This document shows, piece after piece, positions 53,079 to 62,797 of a stretch of DNA of 64,000 nucleotides; the stretch's first letter is position 1, and every line of letters starts with the position of its first letter. Under the pieces are notes generated by a model. That model did no database searches and was not told the origin of the DNA. It saw only the letters and a program-made list of their open reading frames with translations. This stretch comes from Ensifer adhaerens. GTDB lineage: Bacteria > Pseudomonadota > Alphaproteobacteria > Rhizobiales > Rhizobiaceae. The stretch covers positions 3,936,001 through 4,000,000 of the forward strand of contig NZ_CP015880.1 in the NCBI RefSeq assembly GCF_000697965.2. The letters run 5' to 3'. Made by a program: the position numbers and the translations under genes.

Positions 53079-54068
53079 TCAGAGCCAGCCGCGCCGCTTG
53101 AAGTAAAAATAGGGCACGATCGCCGAGATCACCATCAGCATCAGTGCCGCAGGGTAGCCGAATTCCCATTGCAGTTCCGGCATCACCCCGAAGTTCATGC
53201 CGTAGATCGAGGCGACCAGCGTCGGCGGCAGGAAGACGACGGCGGCAACCGAGAAGATCTTGATGATTTGGTTCTGCTCGAGGTTGATGAGGCCAAGCGT
53301 CGCGTCGAGCAGGAAATTGATCTTGTTCGACAGGAACAGCGCGTGATCACCAAGCGACGTCGCGTCCCGCTGGATCAGCTTGATCCGCTGCCGGCTTTCC
53401 TTGCCTGCCTTGCGCGGCCCCATGCCTTCGAGCGCCACATGATAGGCGACGAGCCGGCCGATGCTGACCAGGCTTTCGCGGATGACCGTCAAAAGGTCGC
53501 CCTTCTGGCCGATCTGCTCGATCAGCGACTGCAGGTCGCGCGTCTTCTTGGTGGCGCTGGCATTGGTCTTGCGGAACACATCCCGCGAAATTCCGTCGAC
53601 CTCGCTGCCGGCGCGCTCCAGCGCATCCGCCGTACGGTCGATGATCGCCTCAAGCAGCCCGAGCATCACCAGTTCGCCGCTTTCGCAGATCTGGCCGTTG
53701 GCCTTCTGGATGCGGTTGGAAAAATTCTGGAACGGCTTCGGGTCCGCGTGGCGCACGGTAACCAGCGTCGCGCCCTTGAGAATGAAGGTCACCGGCACCT
53801 TGACCGGATAATCGCTGTCGAGCTTGGCGGCGGCCGTCATCGTCATGAATTCGGCGCCGGCCTCCTGGTAGAGGCGGTCGGAAAGCTCGATCTCCTGCAT
53901 CTCGTCGCGGGTCGGGATCTCGATGCCGAGCTGGCCTTCGACGAGCCGCGTTTCCTCGGCCGATGGATTGTAGAGGTCGTACCAGATTGCCGGCGTCGGC
54001 AGGGCGATGCCGTCGATCATGTCGACAAGCACGAGGTGGCTGTTCTGGCTTTTGTAGATGCGCAGCAT
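53079..54068 (-). CDS. corA: CorA-type magnesium/cobalt transporter
   Basis: A 329-residue CorA. The N-terminal cytoplasmic domain runs to about 265, and two C-terminal helices carry the signature IYGMNFGVMPEL in the loop, between VFLPPTLVASIYGMNF and the last helix. The last residues FYFKRRGWL are typical. ATG at 54068 follows GGAGCCCAAT. It separates the DUF1513 gene from the rest of the imelysin cluster. Confidence 0.93.
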   Translation of the reverse strand: MLRIYKSQNSHLVLVDMIDGIALPTPAIWYDLYNPSAEETRLVEGQLGIEIPTRDEMQEIELSDRLYQEAGAEFMTMTAAAKLDSDYPVKVPVTFILKGATLVTVRHADPKPFQNFSNRIQKANGQICESGELVMLGLLEAIIDRTADALERAGSEVDGISRDVFRKTNASATKKTRDLQSLIEQIGQKGDLLTVIRESLVSIGRLVAYHVALEGMGPRKAGKESRQRIKLIQRDATSLGDHALFLSNKINFLLDATLGLINLEQNQIIKIFSVAAVVFLPPTLVASIYGMNFGVMPELQWEFGYPAALMLMVISAIVPYFYFKRRGWL

Positions 54069-54266
54069 ATTGGGCTCCATAGGGCGAGTCATCCGACCGC
54101 CTGAAGCCCTGATCAATCAGGACCGGACGGCCGTGAGCGTGAAGGCTCGACTTCGACTGTCGGGGTTCATTGGGAGTTGGTCCTTGTGGTGAAACGTGCC
54201 CGCGAGAGCGGACACGGGAAGCGCTTTGCGCCCAAAAACCTTGATTGTCAACACTCGGCGCTCAAC

Positions 54267-54312
54267 CGGGATGCGGGCGGAAACCGCGCACATGTTTCCT
54301 CATCCCGCTCTA
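54267..54312. repeat. Palindromic intergenic repeat, copy 2 (inverted)
   Basis: CGGGATG (54267-54273) pairs with CATCCCG (54301-54307), inner GGAAA/TTTCC arms. It is the reverse orientation of copy 1 (49535-49582). Its right edge CTCTAG supplies the TAG stop of the second imelysin gene. Confidence 0.7.
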
Positions 54313-55425
54313 GTCGCCGTCGGCGAAGGAGAAGCCGGCGCCAAGCCCGATCGCGCCGCCGAAATCCTTGTTCAGCCGATCGAGAAGGTCGTTGGTATTG
54401 AGCGACAGGAAGGCGAGCTTGGCCCGTTTGTCCTTGTCCTCGAGCGCCTGATCGATCGGTCCGTCGATGTTGCCGGCCATGCCGATCACCGACTTGAAGA
54501 CGAAGTCGGCTGAACCCGCGACCGAGCGGCTGTCTTCCGGCAAAAGGCTCTGCATGTCGGCAACGTCGAACAGTGTCTTCAGGCCTCGCACGTTGGCGGC
54601 GATCGACGGCATGGTGTTGCCGGAGCGCCAGTAGATCGCGAGCTTCGGATGTCCCTTGTCGTCCTTGCTCTCGTAGAACGGCTTCAGCCGCTGGTCCTTC
54701 ACCGTCTCGACGCCATGGACGAGAATGCCGAGCAGTTCTGTTGCCGCTTCGCGGTTGTCGCGGAACTCGGGATTGTCAGGGCCCGGATGTTTCCAGGCCG
54801 CCTGAATGCCATCGGGCTTCTGCCATGCGGCCAGGAACTCGTTGGCGATCGTGTCGAGGTTCTTGGTGATCGCCAGGCCGTAGCGGCAGCGGAAATCGCC
54901 ATCCTTGTTCAGAAGTGACTCGGCGCCCGTGCCATAGAGCACGTATTCGAGCGCGCCGAGCCCTTGTGCGGCGACGCTCTTGCCCTTGAGTTTGGCCTCG
55001 TCCGTTGCGCTTTCATCGTGCTTCGAAACGATCGCCTGCACCTGCTTCAGGCCCGTGCTCTTGCGGTCGGGGTAGAACAGGAACCGCTCGAAGCGGTTCT
55101 GCTCAAGTGCCGGACCAAGCCTCACCACCTCGATCGCCGACCAGGCGCCAACCATCTCGGAAAAGGCAACGCGAGCGCCATCGACCGTCGCCTGCGACGG
55201 CGCCGCGCAGAGCTTGGCCGTGGCCTGCGTGGCGGCAGCGGTCTTTTCCGTGAGGTTGCGATAGCCGGGGATGATGAAGTCGTCGACGGCTTTGGCCATG
55301 ACCGCCGGCACGGCCGCCTCGTTGACGACGCGCGGCGAGAGCGCGCTTCCTTCCTGGGCCACCGCCGGGAAAACGGCCGTCAAGGTCAGGGCAAAAGCGA
55401 GAGTAAGCGTATGCGTGCGGGGCAT
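54310..55425 (-). CDS. Imelysin family protein (second)
   Basis: A 371-residue periplasmic protein with a signal peptide (LTLAFALTLTAVFPAVAQEG). It has two helical repeats of the imelysin/M75 fold, with GALEYVLYGTGAESLL and GYRNLTEKTAAATQATAKL. In rhizobia such proteins are thought to take part in iron uptake rather than proteolysis. Its start overlaps the stop of the di-haem oxidoreductase by one base (TGATG), so it is coupled. The stop comes from the repeat edge. Confidence 0.88.
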   Translation of the reverse strand: MPRTHTLTLAFALTLTAVFPAVAQEGSALSPRVVNEAAVPAVMAKAVDDFIIPGYRNLTEKTAAATQATAKLCAAPSQATVDGARVAFSEMVGAWSAIEVVRLGPALEQNRFERFLFYPDRKSTGLKQVQAIVSKHDESATDEAKLKGKSVAAQGLGALEYVLYGTGAESLLNKDGDFRCRYGLAITKNLDTIANEFLAAWQKPDGIQAAWKHPGPDNPEFRDNREAATELLGILVHGVETVKDQRLKPFYESKDDKGHPKLAIYWRSGNTMPSIAANVRGLKTLFDVADMQSLLPEDSRSVAGSADFVFKSVIGMAGNIDGPIDQALEDKDKRAKLAFLSLNTNDLLDRLNKDFGGAIGLGAGFSFADGD

Positions 55426-56954
55426 CAGAGTGACTCCAGGAAGGCAAGGAGATCGCGGCGATCGCTTGCGGCAAGGGCGGCAAAGGCGTCACGGGCCTTC
55501 TGCCCTTCGCCGCCGTGCCAGAGGATCGCTTCGGTGAAATTGCGGGCGCGTCCGTCGTGGAGCAGGAAAGTGTGCCCACTGACGGTCTTCGTCAAGCCGA
55601 TGCCCCAAAGCGGCGGCGTGCGCCACTCGCGGCCGGTGGCCACACCCACCTGCTGTCCGTCGGCAAGACCCTCGCCCATGTCGTGCAGCAGGAAATCGGA
55701 ATAGGGCCAGATCAGCTGGAACGACTGCGCCTTGTTGGCCGCGTCCCGGCGGGTGACGAATTTCGGTGTGTGGCAACTGGTGCAGCCGAGTTCGTAGAAG
55801 ACCTTCTTGCCACGCAGTGTCTCCTCAAAGCTCGCCTTGCGCCGCGCCGGCACGGCCAGGTTCTCCGAATAGAAGGTCACGAGGTTGAGCACCGGGTCGG
55901 GCGCTTCTGTGGGGCCAAGGCGTGCCTGCTCGCCGGTCGGCATGGTCAGGCATTGTGCCTGGGCCGCGGTGCAGTCGCCATGCGGGCGGTCGGCGTCGGG
56001 TGAAGAGATGCCGATGTCGGTGGCGAAGGCATCGGCGCTCTGTTGCCGCACGGTGGCGTTCTGCGCCTTCCAGCCGAAGCGCCCGAGCATGAGCTTGCCG
56101 GTCCTGGCGTCGCGCGTCAGCGCCGGCCGTCCGCTGATGCCGTCGCCATCCCTATCGTCGGGGTCGGCAAGGGCGAGGATATCCGCCTCGTGGATCGCCT
56201 CGATCAGGCCGAGGCCGATCATCGGCTGCGCCACACGCGGCGAGAGCGTGGTTTCCGGATCGAGCGGGCCATAGGCGAGATCGGCCACCGAATAGCCTGG
56301 TCGGCGCAGAGAGGCCGTTTCGCCGTCGGGGAAAGTGAAGGGCTCCTCGGTGTAGCTGATCTTCAGATGGCCTTCGGCGGCAAGGCCGGGCACGGCGCTA
56401 TCCTGAAGCTGGGCGCCATAAACAGCGTCGCCGAAGTTCACCACCTCGTGCGCCGCAATCATCCGGCGCTCCTCGTCGTCGCGGGGCGGCCGCGCCAGGC
56501 GGAAGAACATCGAGGTTGTATCGACGGCACCTTCCGGCGGCCGGCCGCGTCCGTCCTTCAGGTGACAGCTCTGGCAGGCTCGGGCGTTGTAGAGTGGGCC
56601 GAGCCCGTCGGAGGCCTGTGTGGAGGAGGGGGAGGAAACCCAAAGCTTGCGAAAGAGCGCGTTGCCGAGCTTGAAGCCCTCTTCCTCCTGGAAGGTGAGA
56701 TTGGCCGAGAATTGCGAAAAACTGTCGGCATTGACGGGCGCGATCGAGGTCGCGGCACCGCCGGACATTGCTTCGAAGGTTTCTGCCTTGGAGAAATCGG
56801 TCGCAGGCCGCGTCACCGCCTGGACGCGCTGGCGGTCCTTGTCGTTGAGGTCGGAGCGTTCGGTCAAAAGGCCGTCGCCGGCGAAGGCGGGCAGGGCCGT
56901 GAAAAGCGCTTGAACGAGAACAAGCGCGCAAAGGCGGAAAGCGCCAGATTTCAT
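55425..56954 (-). CDS. Di-haem oxidoreductase family protein (DUF1111)
   Basis: A 509-residue exported protein: signal peptide LCALVLVQALFTALPAFA, two CxxCH haem sites, CQSCHLKDGRG and CTSCHTPKF, and the family segments YNARACQSC, GRFGWKAQNATVRQQSADAF and DMGEGLADGQQVG. The family resembles di-haem peroxidases/thiol oxidoreductases and is regularly coded between two imelysins. A ferric/ferrous redox step is plausible inference. ATG at 56954 is the natural start; a longer in-frame extension is not supported. Confidence 0.9.
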   Translation of the reverse strand: MKSGAFRLCALVLVQALFTALPAFAGDGLLTERSDLNDKDRQRVQAVTRPATDFSKAETFEAMSGGAATSIAPVNADSFSQFSANLTFQEEEGFKLGNALFRKLWVSSPSSTQASDGLGPLYNARACQSCHLKDGRGRPPEGAVDTTSMFFRLARPPRDDEERRMIAAHEVVNFGDAVYGAQLQDSAVPGLAAEGHLKISYTEEPFTFPDGETASLRRPGYSVADLAYGPLDPETTLSPRVAQPMIGLGLIEAIHEADILALADPDDRDGDGISGRPALTRDARTGKLMLGRFGWKAQNATVRQQSADAFATDIGISSPDADRPHGDCTAAQAQCLTMPTGEQARLGPTEAPDPVLNLVTFYSENLAVPARRKASFEETLRGKKVFYELGCTSCHTPKFVTRRDAANKAQSFQLIWPYSDFLLHDMGEGLADGQQVGVATGREWRTPPLWGIGLTKTVSGHTFLLHDGRARNFTEAILWHGGEGQKARDAFAALAASDRRDLLAFLESL

Positions 56955-57003
56955 CTCAGGAGGATCGGGCCGCGTCTTTGTCGATGCGGCCCGCCTTTTC
57001 AGC

Positions 57004-58284
57004 TTATTGGAAGACGGCGTTAGGATTATCCAGGCTGTCGGAACCTTCAAGCTCGACAGTGCCGAGATCCAGCGACGCAATGACGCGCTGTACGGTCTTT
57101 GCTTGGGCGATCAGGCCGTCGATCGCCGCCTGAACGGTGGCGTTGCCCTCGGCATTGCCTTCGCCGATCATCTGGTCGTAGGCCTCGGTCGTTTCCGCGC
57201 GCTTGGCCATCGCCTGCATCTTCTCGACCGTGGTCGAAAGGTTGCCGGCCATTTCCTTGTCGAGCGCTGCATCCTTGGCGGCGACGAGTTCGGACAGCGA
57301 CGGGCCGGTCATCTTCGTGCCGTCGACGCGGGTATATTCGCCGGTATAGGCCGACTGGATGCCGATCGCATCGTGCAGGTGCGAGTTGTGCGTGTTGTCG
57401 GAGAAGCAGTCATGCTCTTCTTCCGGATCGTGCAGTAGCAGGCCGAGCTTCATGCGCTCGCCCGCCAGTTCGCCATAGGAGAGCGAGCCCATGCCGGTGA
57501 GGATGGCGACGAGACCAGCCTTCGGATCGGCCTCGACCGCCTTGGTGGCGGCACCATCCGGCGTCCAGTTGGCAACCATCTCCTTGAGGTCGGAAACGAG
57601 CAGCTCGGTCGCAGCCTTCAGGTAGGCGGCGCGGCGGTCGCAATTTCCGCCGGTGCAGGCCTTGGTGTCGTAGTCGGTGTAGGGGCGGTTGCCGGCGCCG
57701 GCCTTGGTCCCGTTCAGGTCCTGGCCCCAGAGCAGGAACTCGATCGCGTGGTAGCCGGTCGCGACGTTCGCTTCGATGCCGCCGGCTTCCTGCAGCGTGC
57801 CCGCCAGGAATTCCGGCGTGATGTTGGAGGCGTCGACGTCCTTGCCGTCGATCTTGATCGTCTTGTTGGCGATGACATTGGCGGTGAACAGCGCGTTCTC
57901 GTCGCTCTCGGTGCCATAGCTCGGGTCGACATAGTCGATCAGGCCCTCGTCGAGCGGCCAGGCGTTTACCTTGCCTTCCCACTCGTCAACGATCGCATTG
58001 CCGAAGCGGTAGACTTCGGTTTCCTGGTAGGGGTTGCGGGCCTTCTTCCAGGCGTCGCGCGCGGCCTTCAGCGTTTCTTCGCTCGGCGTCGCGATCAGCG
58101 CGTCAACGGCCTTGTCGAGCGCTTCTGCGGTCGTCAGCGCGTCTTCGAACTTGGCGTGGGCGACGGCGGTGTAGTGCTTCACCACGGCGGCGGCATCGGT
58201 TGCGGCATGGGCCGGCTGCAGGGCCATCGCCGAGGTCGCCGTCATCAGCGCCAGCGCGGCGCCCCGGAAAAATTTCTTGGTCAT
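57004..58284 (-). CDS. irpA: Imelysin (IrpA-like, M75)
   Basis: A 426-residue periplasmic imelysin. Signal peptide LALMTATSAMALQPAHA, then two four-helix repeats with the GxHxxE motif in GYHAIEFLLWGQDL and a metal-type HDCFSDNTHNSHLHDAIGIQ. IrpA-like proteins bind iron and are induced under iron limitation. An Irr-like half-site is seen 140 bases upstream. ATG at 58284 is followed by MTKKFFRGAALALM, a good signal start. Confidence 0.92.
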   Translation of the reverse strand: MTKKFFRGAALALMTATSAMALQPAHAATDAAAVVKHYTAVAHAKFEDALTTAEALDKAVDALIATPSEETLKAARDAWKKARNPYQETEVYRFGNAIVDEWEGKVNAWPLDEGLIDYVDPSYGTESDENALFTANVIANKTIKIDGKDVDASNITPEFLAGTLQEAGGIEANVATGYHAIEFLLWGQDLNGTKAGAGNRPYTDYDTKACTGGNCDRRAAYLKAATELLVSDLKEMVANWTPDGAATKAVEADPKAGLVAILTGMGSLSYGELAGERMKLGLLLHDPEEEHDCFSDNTHNSHLHDAIGIQSAYTGEYTRVDGTKMTGPSLSELVAAKDAALDKEMAGNLSTTVEKMQAMAKRAETTEAYDQMIGEGNAEGNATVQAAIDGLIAQAKTVQRVIASLDLGTVELEGSDSLDNPNAVFQ

Positions 58285-58473
58285 GACCCTCTCCTGTTGC
58301 GTCCCCCGGCGCCGTCGAACGAGCCGCAAAACATGGCGTCGTTCAGCCGTCGAGCCATCAGAAAAGGCCCCGCCGAGCTCGCTTCTCATGAACCAAAAGC
58401 AAACTTGTGTCAAAGTGTATAGTTTAGAACGCTTTCAATCTGATGCGCGTCTTTTGCCGATCGTCAAACGGCG

Positions 58474-59760
58474 TTAACCCTTGCGTTGCATCAGGCAGAA
58501 GAAGAAGCCGTCCGTGCCGGTGGAAGCGGGTGTCAGCGTCACCGTCTTCATGTCCGCCGACCAGGGCTGCGGCTTGTCGGTGCCGAACAGCGTCGCCCAG
58601 ATATCGGCGGCCGACAGGATCTCGAATTCCGGATTGTCTTCGCAGAAGCCGTAGACCTGCGCCTCGTTTTCCTCAGGCAGTACCGAGCAGGTGACGTAGA
58701 TCAGATGGCCGCCGGGACGGACGAACTGGGCAGCGCTTGCCAGCGCTTCTTCCTGCTGGGAGATGCGCTCTTCGAGGTTCTTCTGGTTCAGCCGCCACTT
58801 GGTGTCCGGGCGACGGCGCCAGGTACCGGTGCCGGTGCAGGGCGCATCGACCAGCACGCGGTCGAAACGGCCGGCAAGCGGCGCGAGGCTGTCGGTGGAT
58901 TCATGCACCTGGACATTGCGGGTGCCGGCGCGCTTCAGCCGCTCGATGATCGGGGCTAGCCGCTTGCGGTCGGTGTCGTAGGCGTGCACCTGGCCCTTGT
59001 TGTTCATCGCCGCCGACATGGCGAGCGTCTTGCCGCCGCCGCCGGCGCAATAGTCGAGCACCTGTTCGCCTTCCTGCGGATAGGCGAGATCGGCGACGAT
59101 CTGCGAGCCCTCGTCCTGAACCTCGAACCAGCCCTTCTGGAAGGAAAGCTCGGCCGTGACGTTCGGCAGGCGCGAGGCGCCTTCGCCGGCGGGAATGCGG
59201 ATACCATTACGGGCGATCGTTGCGGCCTCGGCACCGCTACGCTCCAGTGCCTTCAGGACCTTGGCGCGCGACGCCTTCAGCGTGTTTGCGCGCAGGTCCA
59301 GCGTCGGCCGGCCGGCGAGCGCCTTGGCTTCTTCCAGCCAGTCGTCGGAAAAGTTCTCTTCAAAGGAGGCCTGGACCCATTCGGGGATGTCGCCCTGCAC
59401 ATGGGCCGGGGCGTCCTCGATCCGGCGCGACCTGAAGGCTTGAAGCTGTTCGGCCGGTGCCTCCGGCGCGAACTTGTCGCCATCGAGCTCGGCGGCCAGC
59501 GCCTCGGGCGAAAAGCCCCACTGGCGGTACATCACCGCGTGGCCGAGGGCCGAGGCGCTGTCGCTATCCATCAGGTAGGCGTGGGAGAGCTTCATGCGAA
59601 GGGCGTCGTAGACGATGTTGCCGATCGCCGAGCGATCGCCGGATCCGGCGAAACGGTGGCCAAGGCCCCAATCCTTGAGCGCGTCGGCGACCGGGCGCTT
59701 CCGCTTTTCGATATCCTCAAGAACCTCAATGGCTCCAGCGAGCCTGCCGCCCAAACGCAT
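58474..59760 (-). CDS. RsmB/NOP family rRNA methyltransferase
   Basis: A 428-residue m5C methyltransferase of the NOL1/NOP2/Sun family. After an N-terminal region, the SAM site is VLDYCAGGGGKTLAMSAAMN; motif IV is VLVDAPCTGTGTWRRRPDTK with PC, and motif VI VTCSVLPEENEAQVYGF with the nucleophile Cys. It probably methylates 16S or 23S rRNA cytosine. ATG at 59760. Next genes on the strand: RlpA-like protein upstream. Confidence 0.9.
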   Translation of the reverse strand: MRLGGRLAGAIEVLEDIEKRKRPVADALKDWGLGHRFAGSGDRSAIGNIVYDALRMKLSHAYLMDSDSASALGHAVMYRQWGFSPEALAAELDGDKFAPEAPAEQLQAFRSRRIEDAPAHVQGDIPEWVQASFEENFSDDWLEEAKALAGRPTLDLRANTLKASRAKVLKALERSGAEAATIARNGIRIPAGEGASRLPNVTAELSFQKGWFEVQDEGSQIVADLAYPQEGEQVLDYCAGGGGKTLAMSAAMNNKGQVHAYDTDRKRLAPIIERLKRAGTRNVQVHESTDSLAPLAGRFDRVLVDAPCTGTGTWRRRPDTKWRLNQKNLEERISQQEEALASAAQFVRPGGHLIYVTCSVLPEENEAQVYGFCEDNPEFEILSAADIWATLFGTDKPQPWSADMKTVTLTPASTGTDGFFFCLMQRKG

Positions 59761-59896
59761 CTTCGATCAACTCCTTTTTCGCCGTGGTAACGGCGATGGC
59801 ATCGAAGAGCAAGACGGCGGAGAAGATTAACCGCCGGGAACGGCCTTTAGCGAAGTAGATCCACCCGCCCGCAGGCCGGGTAGCAGTATTTCAAGA

Positions 59897-60292
59897 TCAG
59901 GAATTGACGACGCGATAGCAGACGCTGGCAGTGCCGGAGCGGACCATGCCGATCTGCGATGCTGCAGCCTTGGAAAGATCCATGACGCGACCGCGGATAA
60001 ACGGGCCACGATCGTTGATGCGAACGATAACGCTCTTGCCGTTGCGCTTGTTGGTGACCTGCACCTTGGTGCCGAATTTCAGGCTGCGATGGGCGGCCGT
60101 CAGGTGAGCGGCATTCATGCGCTCGCCGGAGGCGGTCTTGGAGCTCAGCGCATACCAGGATGCGCCGCCGCAGCCGGCGCCGGCTGCATGGCTATCGGAA
60201 ACGGAGACGAGACCGATAGTGGCCGTGAATAGCGCTGCAGCGGCAGCAGTCGTGATCTTCGCTGGCGTCAAACTGGCGATCCCCTCGGTCAA
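59897..60292 (-). CDS. RlpA-like lytic transglycosylase
   Basis: A 131-residue secreted protein: signal peptide [23 protein letters not shown], then a double-psi beta-barrel domain with [40 protein letters not shown] and [20 protein letters not shown]. It is the RlpA core without a SPOR domain, so it may be a small cell-wall hydrolase. It is followed upstream by a 439-base AT-rich gap. Confidence 0.88.
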   Translation of the reverse strand: MTEGIASLTPAKITTAAAAALFTATIGLVSVSDSHAAGAGCGGASWYALSSKTASGERMNAAHLTAAHRSLKFGTKVQVTNKRNGKSVIVRINDRGPFIRGRVMDLSKAAASQIGMVRSGTASVCYRVVNS

Positions 60293-60731
60293 AACACTTG
60301 GTTAAAAACTTCTGAGAACCGCTAATTGGGGCGAAAAATGGCAAAAACGTGCTTCAACCATTTACGCTCTATTAGGATTTATTAAAAAATGACGAAATTT
60401 CAAAAACGAAGATTGTTTGAAATAGTTTAAACGCAGACAGGAGTTCTTTGGAATCAGGGGTTGAGCGTTCGCCAGCCTCCGCACGCGAGCCGAACCCGCC
60501 CGTAATCGAAAAATTTCATTAAAAATTTCGAATTGGACCAATTTTCCGGAATCCGGATGGTCGAAAATTCGTTACTAGCGCGCAGGTTGTATGAAATTAA
60601 CCAAGTATCGAACGATTATCCAAAGAATGTCACAATTGCGGTGGCCCAGCCCTGGCCATTACTGACGGACTGACTATCGACGTTCTATAAGCATTACGGG
60701 TTATGCTATCTGGCGGGTGCCGTATTGCATT
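60293..60731. other. AT-rich intergenic region with palindromes
   Basis: No gene is seen. It contains inverted arms ATTTCAAA (60397-60404) and TTTGAAAT (60416-60423), the palindrome GAAATTTC (60394-60401), and AATTGG-A-CCAATT (60531-60543). A TTAACCAAG half-site of CtrA type is near 60597. It probably holds the promoters of the RlpA-like gene and an operator, but no promoter could be fixed. Confidence 0.5.
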
Positions 60732-61607
60732 TCACTGTCCGCGCCACGCGCCCGACTGCCAAAGCTGTGCAAGCGAGACGCGATAATCCGGAAAGGCAAA
60801 TTCAAAACCGGTTGCACGCATGCGGGCATTCGAAACCCGCTTGTTTTCTCCATAGAAAGTGCGGGCCATCGGTGACAGTTCGGCTTGCTCGAAGGGCGTT
60901 TCCGGCGGCGGCTCGACGCCCATCAGCCGGGCGGCTTCCGCGACCACGTCCTGCGGCGGCGCCGGCTCGTTGTCGGTGATGTTGAAGACGCCGCTGGTGC
61001 CATTGTTGGCGAGGAACAGCGCTGCGGCGCCGATATCCTCGACGCGGATTCGATTGAACACCTGGCCGGGCTTGACCAGCCGCCGTGCCGTGCCGTTTTC
61101 GAGATTGCAGAAGGCGTTGCGTCCGGGGCCGTAGATGCCGGAGAGCCTGAGCACCGCGACCGGAATATCCTGCTTCTTGCCGAAGGCGATCCAGGCGTCC
61201 TCCGCTTCCACGCGCTCGACAGAGCGGGCCGAGACCGGCTTGCGCAGCATGTCCTCGGTGACCCATTCGCCGCCATGGTCGCCATAGACGCCGACCGTTG
61301 AGAGATAACCGATCCATTCGAGGTTCGGTGCGATCTGCGTGAGGTCCGGGCTCGTGGTGCGGAACATGGGATCGCCATCGCGACCGGGCGCGATCGACTG
61401 GATCAGATGAGTTGCCTTGCCGAGGGCGGCGGCTAGGTCGTCGGAGATCGTCTCGCCGTCGAAGAGCACCGGGCGGAGGCCGGCCCTTTCGAGTTTTGCC
61501 GCCTTCTCCTCGCTCCGGGTGGTGCCGATAGCGCTTGTGGCCGTTGGGGCCATCGCTTTTGCGATTGCCGTACCGGAGTAACCGGCGCCAAGGATCAGGA
61601 CATGCAT
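60732..61607 (-). CDS. NAD-dependent epimerase/dehydratase-like protein (SDR)
   Basis: A 291-residue extended-SDR-like protein: [20 protein letters not shown] (cofactor loop), [15 protein letters not shown] and [17 protein letters not shown]. The YxxxK motif of classical SDRs is not seen, so it is similar to the atypical YeeZ/YbjT-type. Its start (61607) overlaps the queG stop by 13 bases, so it is in one operon with queG. Confidence 0.87.
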   Translation of the reverse strand: MHVLILGAGYSGTAIAKAMAPTATSAIGTTRSEEKAAKLERAGLRPVLFDGETISDDLAAALGKATHLIQSIAPGRDGDPMFRTTSPDLTQIAPNLEWIGYLSTVGVYGDHGGEWVTEDMLRKPVSARSVERVEAEDAWIAFGKKQDIPVAVLRLSGIYGPGRNAFCNLENGTARRLVKPGQVFNRIRVEDIGAAALFLANNGTSGVFNITDNEPAPPQDVVAEAARLMGVEPPPETPFEQAELSPMARTFYGENKRVSNARMRATGFEFAFPDYRVSLAQLWQSGAWRGQ

Positions 61608-62797
61608 CGGCTCACTCCCGCGATCTGCCATTCGTTGAGGACGTCTTCGTCCGTCTCTGGCTCGCATTGTTCGGCAAATTCCGCAAGCGCCGCAGGCGCG
61701 ACCAATCGTGACAGCGCCCACACCGCCATCGCCCGCACCACGGCTGAGGTGTCGTTGACGCGGGCCTTGACTGCGGGCACCAGCGCCTGGCTGCCTGAAT
61801 TGCCGGCGGCGATCAGCACGTTCCGCACGAACCGGTCGCGACCGATGCGCTTGACCGGTGAGCCTGAGAACAGGCTGCGAAAGCTCGGATCATCGAGGTC
61901 AAGCAGGGTTTCGAGCGACGGCGCCTTCAGATCGTCGCGTGCTCTGAGCTTCATTTCCGAGGCTGCCTGCGCGAACTTGTTCCAGGGGCAGGCGGCAAGA
62001 CAGTCGTCGCAGCCATAGATGCGGTTGCCGATCAGCGGCCGGAATTCGGGATCGATCGGCCCCTTGTGCTCGATCGTGAGGTAAGAGATGCAACGTCGCG
62101 CGTCGATCCGGTAGGGCGCCGGGAAAGCGTCTGTCGGACAGGCATCGAGGCAGGCGCGGCAGGAGCCGCAATGGTCGCGCTCGGCTTCGTCGAAGGCGAG
62201 GTCCGCCGTCGTGAACAGGCTGCCGAGAAAAAGCCAGGAGCCGAATTCGCGGCTGACCAGATTGGTGTGCTTGCCCTGCCAGCCGAGGCCGGACTGCTCC
62301 GCCAGCGGCTTTTCCATCACCGGGGCGGTATCGACGAAGACCTTGACGTCCTCGCCAGCGCGCGCGGCAAAGCGGGTCGCGACTTCCTTGAGCTTGCCCT
62401 TGATGATGTCGTGGTAGTCGCGGTTCTGGGCATAGACCGAGATCGCACCGCGATCGGTCCGCTCAAGAATGCCACGCGGATCGTGTTCCGGGCCGTAGTT
62501 CATCGCGAACATGACGACGGAGCGCACCTCGCTCCAGAGCGTGCGCGGATCGGAACGGCGCTCGGCTGTCTCTTCGAGCCAGTCCATCGTGCCGTGAAAG
62601 CTCTCGTCGAGAAAGTCTCGAAGCCGGGCCGGTGCTTGCGGAATGGCATCCGGCCGGGTGATGCGACAGAGATCGAAGCCCTTGTCTGCCGCCTCTGCCT
62701 TCAGGAACGCCGTCAGCTTCAGCCGGCGCCGTTCCTCACTGTCTGCCTTGGCATCGATGCCGGGCACGGTATTCGCCTCAGAAGTCGAGATCCGCAT
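61595..62797 (-). CDS. queG: Epoxyqueuosine reductase QueG
   Basis: A 400-residue cobalamin-dependent iron-sulfur enzyme that performs the last step of queuosine synthesis on tRNA. Two ferredoxin-like clusters are visible: [17 protein letters not shown] and [15 protein letters not shown]. The N-terminal part has YQ-like [20 protein letters not shown], and the C-terminal third carries HEAT-like repeats. It overlaps the GST gene by 20 bases. ATG at 62797. Confidence 0.95.
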   Translation of the reverse strand: MRISTSEANTVPGIDAKADSEERRRLKLTAFLKAEAADKGFDLCRITRPDAIPQAPARLRDFLDESFHGTMDWLEETAERRSDPRTLWSEVRSVVMFAMNYGPEHDPRGILERTDRGAISVYAQNRDYHDIIKGKLKEVATRFAARAGEDVKVFVDTAPVMEKPLAEQSGLGWQGKHTNLVSREFGSWLFLGSLFTTADLAFDEAERDHCGSCRACLDACPTDAFPAPYRIDARRCISYLTIEHKGPIDPEFRPLIGNRIYGCDDCLAACPWNKFAQAASEMKLRARDDLKAPSLETLLDLDDPSFRSLFSGSPVKRIGRDRFVRNVLIAAGNSGSQALVPAVKARVNDTSAVVRAMAVWALSRLVAPAALAEFAEQCEPETDEDVLNEWQIAGVSRCMS

